64,000 nt of DNA, from contig NZ_AP022598.1 of the NCBI RefSeq assembly GCF_010725485.1, positions 3,534,001-3,598,000 of the forward strand, given 5' to 3'. This DNA comes from Mycolicibacterium parafortuitum (GTDB taxonomy: Bacteria > Actinomycetota > Actinomycetes > Mycobacteriales > Mycobacteriaceae). Made by a program: the position numbers and the translations under genes. The number at the start of each line of letters is the position of its first letter. The first letter of the stretch is position 1. Positions 54,177-63,418 of this stretch are shown here, piece by piece. The notes under the pieces were generated by a model, which was not told the origin of the DNA, did not search any database, and saw only the letters and a program-made list of their open reading frames with translations.

Positions 54177-56852
54177 GTGAGCTCGTGTTCCGATTCGCGC
54201 ACACCGGACGGTCCGCGGCTCGGCCTGTACTCCGGCCTGGTACTGGCCGGGATCGGCATGGGCATGGTGGTCGGCCAGGGCGTCGCCGTCGCGAGCCCGA
54301 ACGACAGCACCAGCGCCAGCACCAGTGCAAACGCCGATTCGTCGGCATCGGCGGACACCTCTGACACCGCATCGTCGACGACGGAGCGGTCGTCGGCCAA
54401 ACCGGCCGACAAAGACGACGCCGAAGACGACGACCAGGACGCCGTCGACGAGGCGGTTGAGGCAGACGCGGTTGAGACAGATGAGGCAACCGAGGTTGCC
54501 GAGGCCGAATTGGCCGAGGTCGAGTCGGACGGCGACGAGGCGCGGCAGTCCAGGAAGCCGCGGTCGAAGGCGGACGACGACGAGGCGACGGCACGTACCG
54601 ACAGCGCCGATACCGGCGCCGACACGAGTTCGCCGGCCGTCGATGTCGACACCGAGAAGGTGTCCTTCGCCGCGGCGGTGTCAGCCCCGGCGACGTCAAC
54701 TCCAGCTGCGGCGACGCCCGATCCGCAGCCCACGGTGCGCGACCTGGTCAGCGCCCGTCCGGTGACCGCCGAGGCGATCGTCACCGACATCCTGACCTGG
54801 GCCGGTGTGCGTCCCCTCAGCGGAGATGCGCCGACACCCGCGACGCCGGTCTCCACCCTGCTCCAGGGTCTCTGGCTCGCCGTGCGCCAGCACCAGTACA
54901 CCTGGAACAACCAGAGGCCGGTCGCCAGCGTCGAGATCGCCGGGGCCGATCCGAACGGTGTGATCACCGGCAACCTCAACGCGGTGGATTACGACGACAC
55001 CACACTGACCTACGTCGTCAGCAGCGCACCGGCGTACGGCCGGGTGCGCGTCGATGCCGAAGGCCGGTTCACCTACACCCCGGGCGCGGCGGCGGCCGGT
55101 CGCGCCGACACGTTCACGATCCGCATCGACGACACCGTCGGCAACCCGTTCCACGTCCACGGCCTGGCCGGCCTGCTCGGCATCACCGGCCCCACCGAGG
55201 TGACCATCACCATCCCGGCGGCATCCGACGGCGCGCACGCCGCCCCGACCGTGGTGGTCAGCACAGGTAGCGGCAGCAGCGGCGGCAAGGTCATCGACGG
55301 CCACATCACCGACGAGATCGTCGTCAACGCCGAAGACGCCGCCGCGGTGCTCAACGCGCTGGCATCGGCGCTCGGGGCCTCGGAGGGTTTCGCCGACCGC
55401 GCGGTCGTCACCACGACCACCGCGGGCTCCGGCGCCACCGCCGAGCACTTCTACCGGTTCTCCGAAACCGTCGGCGGCATACCGGTTCTCGGCAGCGAAG
55501 TGATCCTGGTGACCAACGCCGACGGCGAGGTGACCAGCGTGTTCAACTACCACCGCGGCCTCGGCCAGGATTTCGACATCACCCCCGACGCGTCGATCGA
55601 CGAGGACACCGAGATCCGTCTGGTGGCCGGCCAGGCCTATCTCGGTTCGGCCGACCAGCAGGCCATCGAAAACTTCATCGCCGCAAGCACATTCACCAAT
55701 TCCCTGGTGATCTACACCGTCGCCGAGGACGACGCGCCCGCGCTCGCGTGGCGGGTGGTGGTCCATGTTCCCGACACCGGCGAACTGGCACCGTCGGGCA
55801 AGACGTTCCTGATCTACGCCGACGGCGAGCGGGCCGGCGAGGTCATCATCGCGGTGTCGAACGCGCAGGCCGCCGCCGTGACCGCCACCGCCCGGGACTG
55901 GCTGGGTAACAACCGGAGCATCACCGTCGAGACGCGGCGCGTCTGGTTCTTCACCACCACCGAGATGGCCGACTCCAACCGCATGATCGCCACGTACAAG
56001 ACGAAGTACGGCTTCTTCGGGATCGGCGCGCCCACGCTGCCCGGCACCATCGTCAAGCGGAGCCTCTTCGGCTGGGACAAAGCCGCGGTGTCCGCGCACG
56101 CCAACACCGCGCTGGCCTACGACTACTTCCTCAACGTGCTCGGCAGGCAGTCCTACGACAACGCGGGTGCGCCGATCATCATCAGCATCAAGTACCGGCC
56201 GGACACCTCACCGCTGGGCTACGCCAACGCGTTCTGGGATCCGACCATCAACCAGATGGCGTTCGGCGACAAGGGTTATTTCCAGGCGGCACTCGACATC
56301 GTCGCTCACGAATACGCGCATGCGGTGATCAACTACATCGTCGGCAAGGGCGAGGTCGCGCTCGACTCCGGCGAACCGGGCGCGCTCAACGAGGCCTACG
56401 CCGACATCTTCGGACTGCTCATCGAGAACAAGACCGGACATGAGCGGTGGCTGATCGCCGAAGACTCCGACAACGGGGTCATCCGCGACCTGTCGAACCC
56501 GAAATCGATCATGACGCCCTACGGTCCGCACCGGGACCGGTACTCGGAGCGGTACATGGGCCAGGCTGACGACGGCGGCGAACACGTCAACAGCACCATC
56601 TTCGGCCATGCGGCGTATCTGATGATGACCGATCCGGCCACGGCGGACGTCTCCGACGACACCTGGGCCAGGGTGTTCTACCACTCGCTGGAGCGGCTGA
56701 CGTCCACCTCGATGTTCGTCGACGGGCGGGCCGCCGTGCTCGACGCGGCGCTGGCCCAGGGACTCACCTTCGCCCAGCGGCAGGCGATCGCGAACGCGTT
56801 CGACACGGTCGAGATCAAAGGCACCGCACCGTCACAGGTCATCGCCGTCTGA
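54177..56852 (+). CDS. Secreted M4 (thermolysin-type) metalloprotease with acidic and Ig/cadherin-like modules
   Basis: 891 residues. A hydrophobic export signal (GLVLAGIGMGMVVGQGVAVA) is followed by about 100 residues very rich in Ser, Asp, Glu and Ala, then a VCBS/cadherin-like beta repeat (GVITGNLNAVDYDDTTLTYV), then an FTP-type propeptide (FYRFSETVGGIPVLGSEVIL). The catalytic half has HEYAH at 711-715, the third zinc ligand in GALNEAYADIFG, and DDGGEHVNSTIFGHAAYLMM, which carries the histidine equivalent to thermolysin His231. All catalytic parts are present. The GTG at 54177 follows a GGGGG ribosome site; a GTG at 54138 would add 13 residues. Confidence 0.88.
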   Translation: MSSCSDSRTPDGPRLGLYSGLVLAGIGMGMVVGQGVAVASPNDSTSASTSANADSSASADTSDTASSTTERSSAKPADKDDAEDDDQDAVDEAVEADAVETDEATEVAEAELAEVESDGDEARQSRKPRSKADDDEATARTDSADTGADTSSPAVDVDTEKVSFAAAVSAPATSTPAAATPDPQPTVRDLVSARPVTAEAIVTDILTWAGVRPLSGDAPTPATPVSTLLQGLWLAVRQHQYTWNNQRPVASVEIAGADPNGVITGNLNAVDYDDTTLTYVVSSAPAYGRVRVDAEGRFTYTPGAAAAGRADTFTIRIDDTVGNPFHVHGLAGLLGITGPTEVTITIPAASDGAHAAPTVVVSTGSGSSGGKVIDGHITDEIVVNAEDAAAVLNALASALGASEGFADRAVVTTTTAGSGATAEHFYRFSETVGGIPVLGSEVILVTNADGEVTSVFNYHRGLGQDFDITPDASIDEDTEIRLVAGQAYLGSADQQAIENFIAASTFTNSLVIYTVAEDDAPALAWRVVVHVPDTGELAPSGKTFLIYADGERAGEVIIAVSNAQAAAVTATARDWLGNNRSITVETRRVWFFTTTEMADSNRMIATYKTKYGFFGIGAPTLPGTIVKRSLFGWDKAAVSAHANTALAYDYFLNVLGRQSYDNAGAPIIISIKYRPDTSPLGYANAFWDPTINQMAFGDKGYFQAALDIVAHEYAHAVINYIVGKGEVALDSGEPGALNEAYADIFGLLIENKTGHERWLIAEDSDNGVIRDLSNPKSIMTPYGPHRDRYSERYMGQADDGGEHVNSTIFGHAAYLMMTDPATADVSDDTWARVFYHSLERLTSTSMFVDGRAAVLDAALAQGLTFAQRQAIANAFDTVEIKGTAPSQVIAV

Positions 56853-57824
56853 GCGGTCCACCAGCACGGCACCGTCGGGCCGGTTGCCGAGGGTCTGCAG
56901 CGCCAGCTCGCCACCGGCCACGGTTCGCCGGATGATCTCGGCGATCTCACCCGGGGTGTCGCACTGCACGTAGTGATCGGCCCCGGGCACCACCCAGTAC
57001 CGGTTGCGGCCGGGTTTGGGTTTGACGTAGGTCTGCCACACATGGTTGGCGACCCGTAGCGGCGCGACACCGTCGTGCAGCCCCCAGATCATCGTGGTGT
57101 CCACCGCGATCGTGGAAAGCCGCTGCAGCCAACCGGTTTCGTCGGCAGCACGTTCATGCAGGTACTTCACCGTGTCGGGTAGCACCTGAATGCCGTCGGC
57201 GTGCGCGAAACACTGTGCGAGCGCAGCGATCTCGGGATCCTGCGGCGTCCGGCGGGGCATGAACGTCGTCGCGCCGAGTCCCGCGGCCAGCATCTGCGGA
57301 GTGGTGGCCGCCGCGGTGGCGCGTCCGGTGTTCTCGTCGAGCAGCGCGACCTGGAACGCTGTCAGATTGGCCAGCGGCAGAAAGATGTTCGCGTTGGTGA
57401 GGAACACATCCAGCGGCGTCACGCCGATGTCATCGAGCAGGCCGAGCGCGATCATGCCGACGCTGCTGCCGCGGTCGTGGGTGATCATCCGGAAGTCGCG
57501 CAGCTGCCAGACTTCGGTGATCGCATGGACGAGCAGCCGGGCGTCGTCGTAGAGCGAGTAGACGTACGGGTGCGGTGGTTTGCCCGACAGCCCGTATCCG
57601 GGGAAGTCCAGCACGTAGATGTCGAACTCGGAGCCCAGCTCACGCGCCAGGCCGTGGTAGTCGACGCTTGACGTCGGGAAACCGTGCACGCAGACCAGCG
57701 GTGGGGCGCCCGGGGTGCCGGTGCGGCGGGTGAACACCTCCACCTCGGCTCCGGCGTTGGCCGGTGTGGTGGAGGCCCATCGCAGGATGGTGCTGTCACG
57801 GTGCCAGTCGGTGAAGATGTCCAC
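56832..57824 (-). CDS. Alpha/beta-hydrolase (haloalkane dehalogenase/epoxide hydrolase type)
   Basis: 330 residues. The oxyanion-hole motif is VCVHGFPTSS, the nucleophile region THDRGSSVGMIALG has Asp rather than Ser, the acidic residue lies in MIWGLHDGVAPL and the histidine in VPGADHYVQCD. An Asp nucleophile points to a haloalkane dehalogenase or an epoxide hydrolase. The type is not decided here. Its 3' end overlaps the protease gene by 21 bases. It diverges from azlC. Confidence 0.87.
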   Translation of the reverse strand: MDIFTDWHRDSTILRWASTTPANAGAEVEVFTRRTGTPGAPPLVCVHGFPTSSVDYHGLARELGSEFDIYVLDFPGYGLSGKPPHPYVYSLYDDARLLVHAITEVWQLRDFRMITHDRGSSVGMIALGLLDDIGVTPLDVFLTNANIFLPLANLTAFQVALLDENTGRATAAATTPQMLAAGLGATTFMPRRTPQDPEIAALAQCFAHADGIQVLPDTVKYLHERAADETGWLQRLSTIAVDTTMIWGLHDGVAPLRVANHVWQTYVKPKPGRNRYWVVPGADHYVQCDTPGEIAEIIRRTVAGGELALQTLGNRPDGAVLVDRSDGDDL

Positions 57825-57868
57825 CCGTGGAAAGCTAGCGGCCGGAGCGGCGGACAGGAGGTATTTCG

Positions 57869-58540
57869 ATGCGCCAGGTGTTCGCGCTGTCGGCGCCGAT
57901 CGGGCTGGCGTTCATCCCGCTCGGGATGGCGCTGGGCTTCCTGGTCGTGCACGCGGGACTGGCGTGGTGGTGGGCGCCGGTGTTCGCCGCGGTCATCTAC
58001 GCGGGCTCGCTGGAGTTCCTGATGGTGCACCTGGCGGCGACCGCCGCGCCGATCGCGACGGTCGCGCTGACGTCGTTCGTGGTGAACTCGCGCCATGTGT
58101 TCTACGCGCTGTCGTTCCCGCTGCACCGGGTCCGCGGTCTGCTCGGGAAGGCCTACAGCACCTACACGCTGTCGGACGAGGCGTACGCCGTCGGGGTGAG
58201 CCCCGAGGCGCAGACGTGGACCACGCGTCCGATCCTGTTGATGCAGTTGCTGTTTCATCTGCTCTGGGTCACGGGTGCGGCGTTGGGCGGCCTGGTCGGT
58301 GAGGCGTTGCCGATCGAGCGGCTGGTCGGGCTCGACTTCGCGCTGACCGCGCTGTTCGTGGTGCTGGGCATCGACGCGTTCCGGCAGCGGCCGGACTGGG
58401 TGACAGCGGGCAGCGCGATCGCGTGCGCGGTCCTCGCATGGCTGGTGGCTCCAGGCCAGATGCTGGTCTGCGCGTTCGCGGCGTTCACCGCGGTGCTGAT
58501 GGTGCGGATGCTGTTGCAGCGCAGGATCGATCGTGCCTGA
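57869..58540 (+). CDS. azlC: AzlC-family branched-chain amino-acid transporter subunit
   Basis: 223 residues with several helices. The motif ALGFLVVHAGLAWWWAPVFAAVIYAGS shortened here as FAAVIYAGSLEFLMV and the loop NSRHVFYALSFPLHRVRG are characteristic of the family, which exports branched-chain amino acids or analogues such as azaleucine. The stop overlaps azlD by eight bases, so the two subunits are translated together. Confidence 0.88.
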   Translation: MRQVFALSAPIGLAFIPLGMALGFLVVHAGLAWWWAPVFAAVIYAGSLEFLMVHLAATAAPIATVALTSFVVNSRHVFYALSFPLHRVRGLLGKAYSTYTLSDEAYAVGVSPEAQTWTTRPILLMQLLFHLLWVTGAALGGLVGEALPIERLVGLDFALTALFVVLGIDAFRQRPDWVTAGSAIACAVLAWLVAPGQMLVCAFAAFTAVLMVRMLLQRRIDRA

Positions 58541-58859
58541 CAACGGATACATCGCGGTCCTGGTGTTGGTCAGCGCCGCGGTGACGTGGGCGCTGCGGGC
58601 GCTGCCGTTCGCCGTGCTGGCGCCGCTGCGGCACAGCCGGGTCGTCCGGTATCTGAGTGTGCACATGCCCGTCGGTGTGATGGCGATGCTGGCGGTCTAC
58701 ACCGTGCGGACCGTGGCCGGGGACACCGCGACGCAGCTGCTGTGGCTGGTGCTCGCCCTCGCGGTGACGGCGGGTCTGCATCTGTGGCGCGGCAGCGCGC
58801 TGCTGAGCATCCTGGCCGGCACCACCTGTTACGTGACGCTGATGTCGGTGTGGGGTTAG
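58533..58859 (+). CDS. azlD: AzlD-family branched-chain amino-acid transporter subunit
   Basis: 108 residues with four predicted helices: YIAVLVLVSAAVTWALRALP near the start is the signature of AzlD. It is the small partner of AzlC. The stop overlaps the convergent tetR-type gene by four bases. Confidence 0.85.
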   Translation: MPDNGYIAVLVLVSAAVTWALRALPFAVLAPLRHSRVVRYLSVHMPVGVMAMLAVYTVRTVAGDTATQLLWLVLALAVTAGLHLWRGSALLSILAGTTCYVTLMSVWG

Positions 58860-59467
58860 GTCTGCAGATACGCGACGAGGGCGTTGGTCAGCCCGCGGCG
58901 GGCGACGTCGAGGTCGGCGAAGGAGCCGAGTTGGCGTTCCGAGACCAGCCCGCGCATCGCGCCCGGGATCAATGTCGCGACCTCGCGCACCCGCTCGGGG
59001 TCGACGCCGAGATCGGCGAAGGCGTTGTGGCAGATCTGCAACCACGACTGGCCCCACGAGTACAACTCGGCCGCGGCCTGCGGGTAGAGCCGCTCCAGTT
59101 CGGCGGGGTCGCGGGGCAGTGCGGCCCGCAGGTTCTCGATGGCGCGCGAATCAGGGGCCGCCAGGCCTTCGTACAGCGTGTCGATGATGGCGGCGACACG
59201 GTCGCGCAGCGGTGCGTCGCGGTCGACCGAGGCGAATACGTCGGCCCGGCGTTCGGCGGTGCGGTGCAGCACCGCGGCCCAGAAGCCGTCCGCGTCGCCG
59301 AACTGGTACTGGACCGCGCCCCATGTCGCGCCGATGTCCTTGGCGATGCGATTGGCCGACACCGACCCGGGTTCACCGGAGGCCAGCGATCTCAGCGCCG
59401 CCTCCAGCATGTTCTCGCGCGTGGCCTGCCCGCGCCGGTTGGTGCGTCGCGCGGCGGTTTCGGCCAT
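58856..59467 (-). CDS. TetR-family regulator beside the Rieske oxygenase
   Basis: 203 residues. The N-terminal helix-turn-helix is RENMLEAALRSLASGEPGSV followed by SANRIAKDIGATWGAVQYQF. A variable ligand-binding domain follows. It diverges from the oxygenase gene with a 71-base gap that holds a perfect palindrome, so control of that operon and of itself is likely. The ligand is unknown. Confidence 0.9.
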   Translation of the reverse strand: MAETAARRTNRRGQATRENMLEAALRSLASGEPGSVSANRIAKDIGATWGAVQYQFGDADGFWAAVLHRTAERRADVFASVDRDAPLRDRVAAIIDTLYEGLAAPDSRAIENLRAALPRDPAELERLYPQAAAELYSWGQSWLQICHNAFADLGVDPERVREVATLIPGAMRGLVSERQLGSFADLDVARRGLTNALVAYLQT

Positions 59468-59481
59468 GACGACGACGATAC

Positions 59482-59492
59482 CGAAATTTTCG
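59482..59492. promoter_or_regulatory. Candidate TetR operator
   Basis: CGAAA-T-TTTCG, a perfect 11-base palindrome 14 bases before the tetR gene and about 50 before the oxygenase gene. Its position between the divergent genes suits repression of both. Confidence 0.45.
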
Positions 59493-59538
59493 TAGAACCC
59501 ACTATGTTTCTTTGGGCAGCTGTTCTATTGTTCGGGGC

Positions 59539-60567
59539 ATGGCCAAACCGCCCCTGTCGATGAAACCGACTGGCTGGTTCCAGGTCGCCTGGTCCGACGA
59601 GATCGGCGTCGGTGCCGTGCACACGATGAAGTACTTCGATCAGGAGATGATCGCCTGGCGCGCCGAATCCGGTCAGCTGACGGTGATGAACGCGTACTGC
59701 GAGCACCTCGGCGCTCATCTGGGGTTCGGCGGCACCGTGCACGGCGAGGTGCTGCAGTGTCCGTTCCACGGCTGGCAGTGGAATCAGCAGGGCCGCAACG
59801 TGTGTATCCCGTACGAGGACCGGCCCAACCGGGGCCGGCGGATCAAGACCTATCCGGTGGTCGAGCGCAACGAGTGCGTCTACATCTGGCACGACATCGA
59901 GAACCGTGAGCCGTTCTTCGACGCGCCGGACGTCTTCGCGAGCTTCGGCGCCGACGCCACCGTCGACGACTACTACCCGCAACAGCGGCTGTTCGAGCAG
60001 GGCCTGGAGATGCACCCGCAGTACGTCCTCGAAAACGGGGTGGACTTCGCGCATTTCAAGTTCGTGCACCAAACGCCGATCGTGCCGGTGTTCACCCGCC
60101 ACGACTTCGACGATCCGATCTCCTACGTGGACTTCACGATCACGTTCGAAGGTGACGACGGACAGAAGATCGAGGATGTGCGCAGCGGGGTCGAGGCGAT
60201 CAACGGCGGGCTCGGGATCGCGGTGACCAAGAGTTGGGGGATGATCGACAACCGGACCATCTCGGCGATCACCCCGGTCGACGATTCCACCTCGGATGTG
60301 CGCTTCATGGTCTACATCGGAAAACCCAAGGGTGAGGTGCGAAATCCGGACCGGGCGCGCGTCAAGGCCGAGGAGTTCGGCCTCGAGGTGATCCGGCAGT
60401 TCCGTCAGGACATCGACATCTGGGCGCATCAGCGCTACTCCGACCCGCCGGCGCTGGCGAGCTCGGAACTCAAGGGGTTCACCGCGATTCGCGAGTGGGC
60501 CAAGAGGTTCTACCCCGATGGCTTGGGCGGTAGCGCCGCCGAGCTGGCCGCCCGATCCGCCCAGTAG
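59539..60567 (+). CDS. Rieske non-haem iron oxygenase alpha subunit (KshA-like family)
   Basis: 342 residues. The Rieske 2Fe-2S ligands are Cys54, His56, Cys74 and His77 (YCEHLGAH and LQCPFHGW). The non-haem iron centre is suggested by VLENGVDFAHFKFVHQTP with Asp and two His residues. It belongs to the ring-hydroxylating/monooxygenase family that includes KshA, but is not an obvious KshA orthologue. The following gene, 12 bases downstream, encodes a dehydrogenase-like enzyme. Electron donor genes (ferredoxin/reductase) are not nearby. Confidence 0.9.
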   Translation: MAKPPLSMKPTGWFQVAWSDEIGVGAVHTMKYFDQEMIAWRAESGQLTVMNAYCEHLGAHLGFGGTVHGEVLQCPFHGWQWNQQGRNVCIPYEDRPNRGRRIKTYPVVERNECVYIWHDIENREPFFDAPDVFASFGADATVDDYYPQQRLFEQGLEMHPQYVLENGVDFAHFKFVHQTPIVPVFTRHDFDDPISYVDFTITFEGDDGQKIEDVRSGVEAINGGLGIAVTKSWGMIDNRTISAITPVDDSTSDVRFMVYIGKPKGEVRNPDRARVKAEEFGLEVIRQFRQDIDIWAHQRYSDPPALASSELKGFTAIREWAKRFYPDGLGGSAAELAARSAQ

Positions 60568-60579
60568 AGAGGCTCTCGC

Positions 60580-61653
60580 ATGACGATCAAGGTTTTCCAG
60601 GTCGCGACCGGCAACGTCGGTAGCGAGATGATCAAGAGGATCGCCGACCAGCCGGACCTCGAGCTCATCGGCGTGCACTGCTATTCGCCGGACAAGGTCG
60701 GGCGCGATGCCGGCGAACTGGCGGGCCTGGCGCCCAACGGGGTGATCGCGACCGGCACGGTCGAGGAGATCATCGCCGCCAAACCCGACGTGGTGACCTT
60801 CCACGGGGTGTTCCCGGACGAGGATCTCTACGTCCAGGTGCTGGAGGCCGGCATCAATATCGTCACCACCGCCGACTGGATCACCGGGTGGCACCGCGAC
60901 CACAACCATCCCCACCCTTCCGGTAAGCCGGTCACCCAGCTACTCCAAGAGGCCTGCGAGAAGGGCGGATCCACGTTCTACGGCACCGGGATGAACCCGG
61001 GGCTGAACCAGATCCTCGGGGTGGTGTGCTCGGCGGACGTCGCCGAGATCGAGAACATCACGACGATCGAGTCGGTCGACGTGTCGTGCCACCATTCCAA
61101 GGACACGTGGATCGAGGTCGGATACGGCCAGCCGGTCGACGATCCGTCGATCCCGGGCAAGCTGGAGAAGTACACCAGGGTGTTCGCCGACAGCGTCTAC
61201 ATGATGGCCGACTGTTTCGACCTGACGCTCGACGAGGTGAAGTTCAGCTATGAGCTCGGCGCGTGCACCAAGGACGTCGACCTGGGCTGGTACCAGCTGC
61301 CGAAGGGCTCGCTGGGTGGCAATTACATCAAGTACCAGGGCATCGTCGACGGGGTCCCGCGGGTGGAGACGCACCTGGAGTGGCAGATGACACCGCACAC
61401 CGATCCGAGCTGGGATATCAAGGGCTGCTACATCACCCAGATCAAGGGTGACCCGAACATCTACAACAAGCACATGATCTTCCCGAAGCCCGGAGTCGAC
61501 CTGTCCGATCCGGCCAGCTTCGCCTCGATCGGAATGACCGTCACCGGGATGCCCGCGCTGGCGTCGATCAAGTCGGTGGTCGCCGCGCGCCCGGGCATCA
61601 TCACCTCCGCCGATCTACCACTGCGGGGTTTCGCCGGGCGGTTCAAGTTGTAG
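60580..61653 (+). CDS. Dihydrodipicolinate-reductase-like NAD(P)-dependent enzyme
   Basis: 357 residues. A Rossmann fold starts MTIKVFQVATGNVGSEMIKR, with the Gly-x-x-Asn-Val-Gly turn. Later GTGMNPGLNQILGVVCSADV marks the family found in steroid or aromatic degradation gene clusters. It lies in an operon with the Rieske oxygenase, 12 bases apart, and probably acts on its product or substrate. The exact reaction is unknown. The last 39 bases overlap the convergent DUF222 gene. Confidence 0.82.
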   Translation: MTIKVFQVATGNVGSEMIKRIADQPDLELIGVHCYSPDKVGRDAGELAGLAPNGVIATGTVEEIIAAKPDVVTFHGVFPDEDLYVQVLEAGINIVTTADWITGWHRDHNHPHPSGKPVTQLLQEACEKGGSTFYGTGMNPGLNQILGVVCSADVAEIENITTIESVDVSCHHSKDTWIEVGYGQPVDDPSIPGKLEKYTRVFADSVYMMADCFDLTLDEVKFSYELGACTKDVDLGWYQLPKGSLGGNYIKYQGIVDGVPRVETHLEWQMTPHTDPSWDIKGCYITQIKGDPNIYNKHMIFPKPGVDLSDPASFASIGMTVTGMPALASIKSVVAARPGIITSADLPLRGFAGRFKL

Positions 61654-63249
61654 GTCCGCCAGGTTCTCGGCGTTCCTGCGGCGTTCTTCGTCGATACGCT
61701 GACGGCGTGCCTGCGCGCGGGTGGTCGTGCGCTTCGGCATGGTCAGACCCTCGGTGTGCTTAGGTGGGGGCCGGCTGGCGATGAATTCCGCTGTGGGCAA
61801 GCACAGTTCGGGGAAGAGCAGCATGCTTGCCGGGTAGGTGGTCGTGGTGATGCCTTCCGGGTCGGTCCACACGATCCTGCCGTCCGGAAACTGCCGGCTG
61901 GACCAGCCGGGCCAGAATGTCTTGAGCAGGTGATGTTCTCGGCACAGGCAGGCCAGGTTCGACGCACACGTGGGTCCGTACGGGTACGGGATCGTGTGGT
62001 CGATGTCGGCGGTCGTCGACGATCTCGTGCAGCCCGGGAACCGGCACGTCTGGTCACGGCACCGCACGAAGTCGGCGAGCGTCCGTGAGGGTCGGTATCG
62101 CGGTTCCGGCGGCGCCTGGCCGGGGTGGATGAGCTCCCTGACGGTGGCGTACATCGCGGCCTGGGCTGCGACCGGTGCCGGGAGGACCGCACCGCCGAGG
62201 ATCGTCGCGGGGCCGGCGGTGCAGAACTCACCCCGGCCGTCGGCGAGGGCGCCGATCAGTCCTGTCAGCGTGTAGCTGTACCACGGGCGGGGGAGCAGTG
62301 GCGGATTCTTGCCTGCCAGCGCGCGGCGCTGCGCGGTGAGGTCGCGTGCGGGTTCGCGCTCAGTCTCGGGCTCGGAGTCGGGTGTCGGCTCCGTATCGCG
62401 CGGGGCTTCCGAATCAGAGGGCCCGCCAACACTATTCGTGTCCAAGACCTCTCGACGGGCAACGACGTGGATGACGATGCCGCCCGCGGCCGGCTTGGTC
62501 GCGGCGTCGCAGTCCTCGTTCTCGCACAGGCAGGGGAGACGGTCCCAACCGAATCCGACCGCGCCGATGGCCGCGGCGCGGCGCTGGTCCAGATCGCGGG
62601 GGTCGCGGGAGCACACGGTGCGGGCCAGTGCATCGAGGCGCCGGTCGAAGGCTTCGCCGTCGGTGCCGGATACGGTGGCCGTGACGTGTGAGGTGCCGGT
62701 GGCCGGCTCCGCAGACACGTCGACGTGGTGGCCGCGACTGGAGGATTCGCTGCGCCGCACCGCAAGCGGATCATGGAGCAACACCAGGGCGTCGACGTCG
62801 TGTTCGGATTGATCGAACGATTTCGCACCCCAGGTGCGCAGGGCTTCCGCAAGCTCGGAATCCAATGCGCGCAACGCGTCTGCGTCCTTCATCAGCATGG
62901 TGCGCGTGCAGATCATGTGGACCAGGCGGTACGCGATGAGGCCTCCGGCGAAGACCGCCGCGACCTTGGGTAGCCGTTCACGCAGCGTGACCGCGTCCAT
63001 CAGCAGACCGCTGACCACTCCGCTGGTGACGGAGTGCGCGGCGCCGATCTGAGCGCACACCGCGCTCCAGTTGTCGCAACGCCACTGCTCACGGTCGGCC
63101 GAGCCGGATGCCGCGTAGGCGGCGGCGAGCATGTCGGCCATGAATCCCAACCGCGCCGCGCATGCGGCGTTCTCCAGTCGCGCGCACTCTCGAACCCCGG
63201 CACCAGGGCCTCGGATGTCCGCGACGGCGGCCAGGATCTTCTCGAACAC
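61615..63249 (-). CDS. DUF222 / HNH endonuclease-domain protein (13E12 type)
   Basis: 544 residues. The N-terminal DUF222 region (FEKILAAVADIRGPGAGVRE) and the C-terminal HNH domain (CRFPGCTRSSTTADIDHTIP and CLCREHHLLKTFWPGW, with zinc-binding CxxC and the His residues) are typical of the repeated 13E12 family of mycobacteria. Role unknown; HNH nicking or cleavage of DNA is possible. A long Pro/Glu/Asp-rich linker (DTEPTPDSEPETEREPARD) separates the halves. The GTG start giving VFEKIL fits the family. Confidence 0.88.
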   Translation of the reverse strand: MFEKILAAVADIRGPGAGVRECARLENAACAARLGFMADMLAAAYAASGSADREQWRCDNWSAVCAQIGAAHSVTSGVVSGLLMDAVTLRERLPKVAAVFAGGLIAYRLVHMICTRTMLMKDADALRALDSELAEALRTWGAKSFDQSEHDVDALVLLHDPLAVRRSESSSRGHHVDVSAEPATGTSHVTATVSGTDGEAFDRRLDALARTVCSRDPRDLDQRRAAAIGAVGFGWDRLPCLCENEDCDAATKPAAGGIVIHVVARREVLDTNSVGGPSDSEAPRDTEPTPDSEPETEREPARDLTAQRRALAGKNPPLLPRPWYSYTLTGLIGALADGRGEFCTAGPATILGGAVLPAPVAAQAAMYATVRELIHPGQAPPEPRYRPSRTLADFVRCRDQTCRFPGCTRSSTTADIDHTIPYPYGPTCASNLACLCREHHLLKTFWPGWSSRQFPDGRIVWTDPEGITTTTYPASMLLFPELCLPTAEFIASRPPPKHTEGLTMPKRTTTRAQARRQRIDEERRRNAENLADLQLEPPGETPQW

Positions 63250-63418
63250 ACTTTCGATAGTAGTTGCGGGGAGGGCGCGCTGCACCGTCCATATCGCCGC
63301 CTGTGGATGAATCCGGCGTTGGGGATAACAGATAGCAGTGCGGCGCCGAAAACCAGGGAAAGTCGAGGTTTTCACATCTATGTGCGCGCGCGATCGCCGG
63401 TCTCTACCGTCGGGACGC

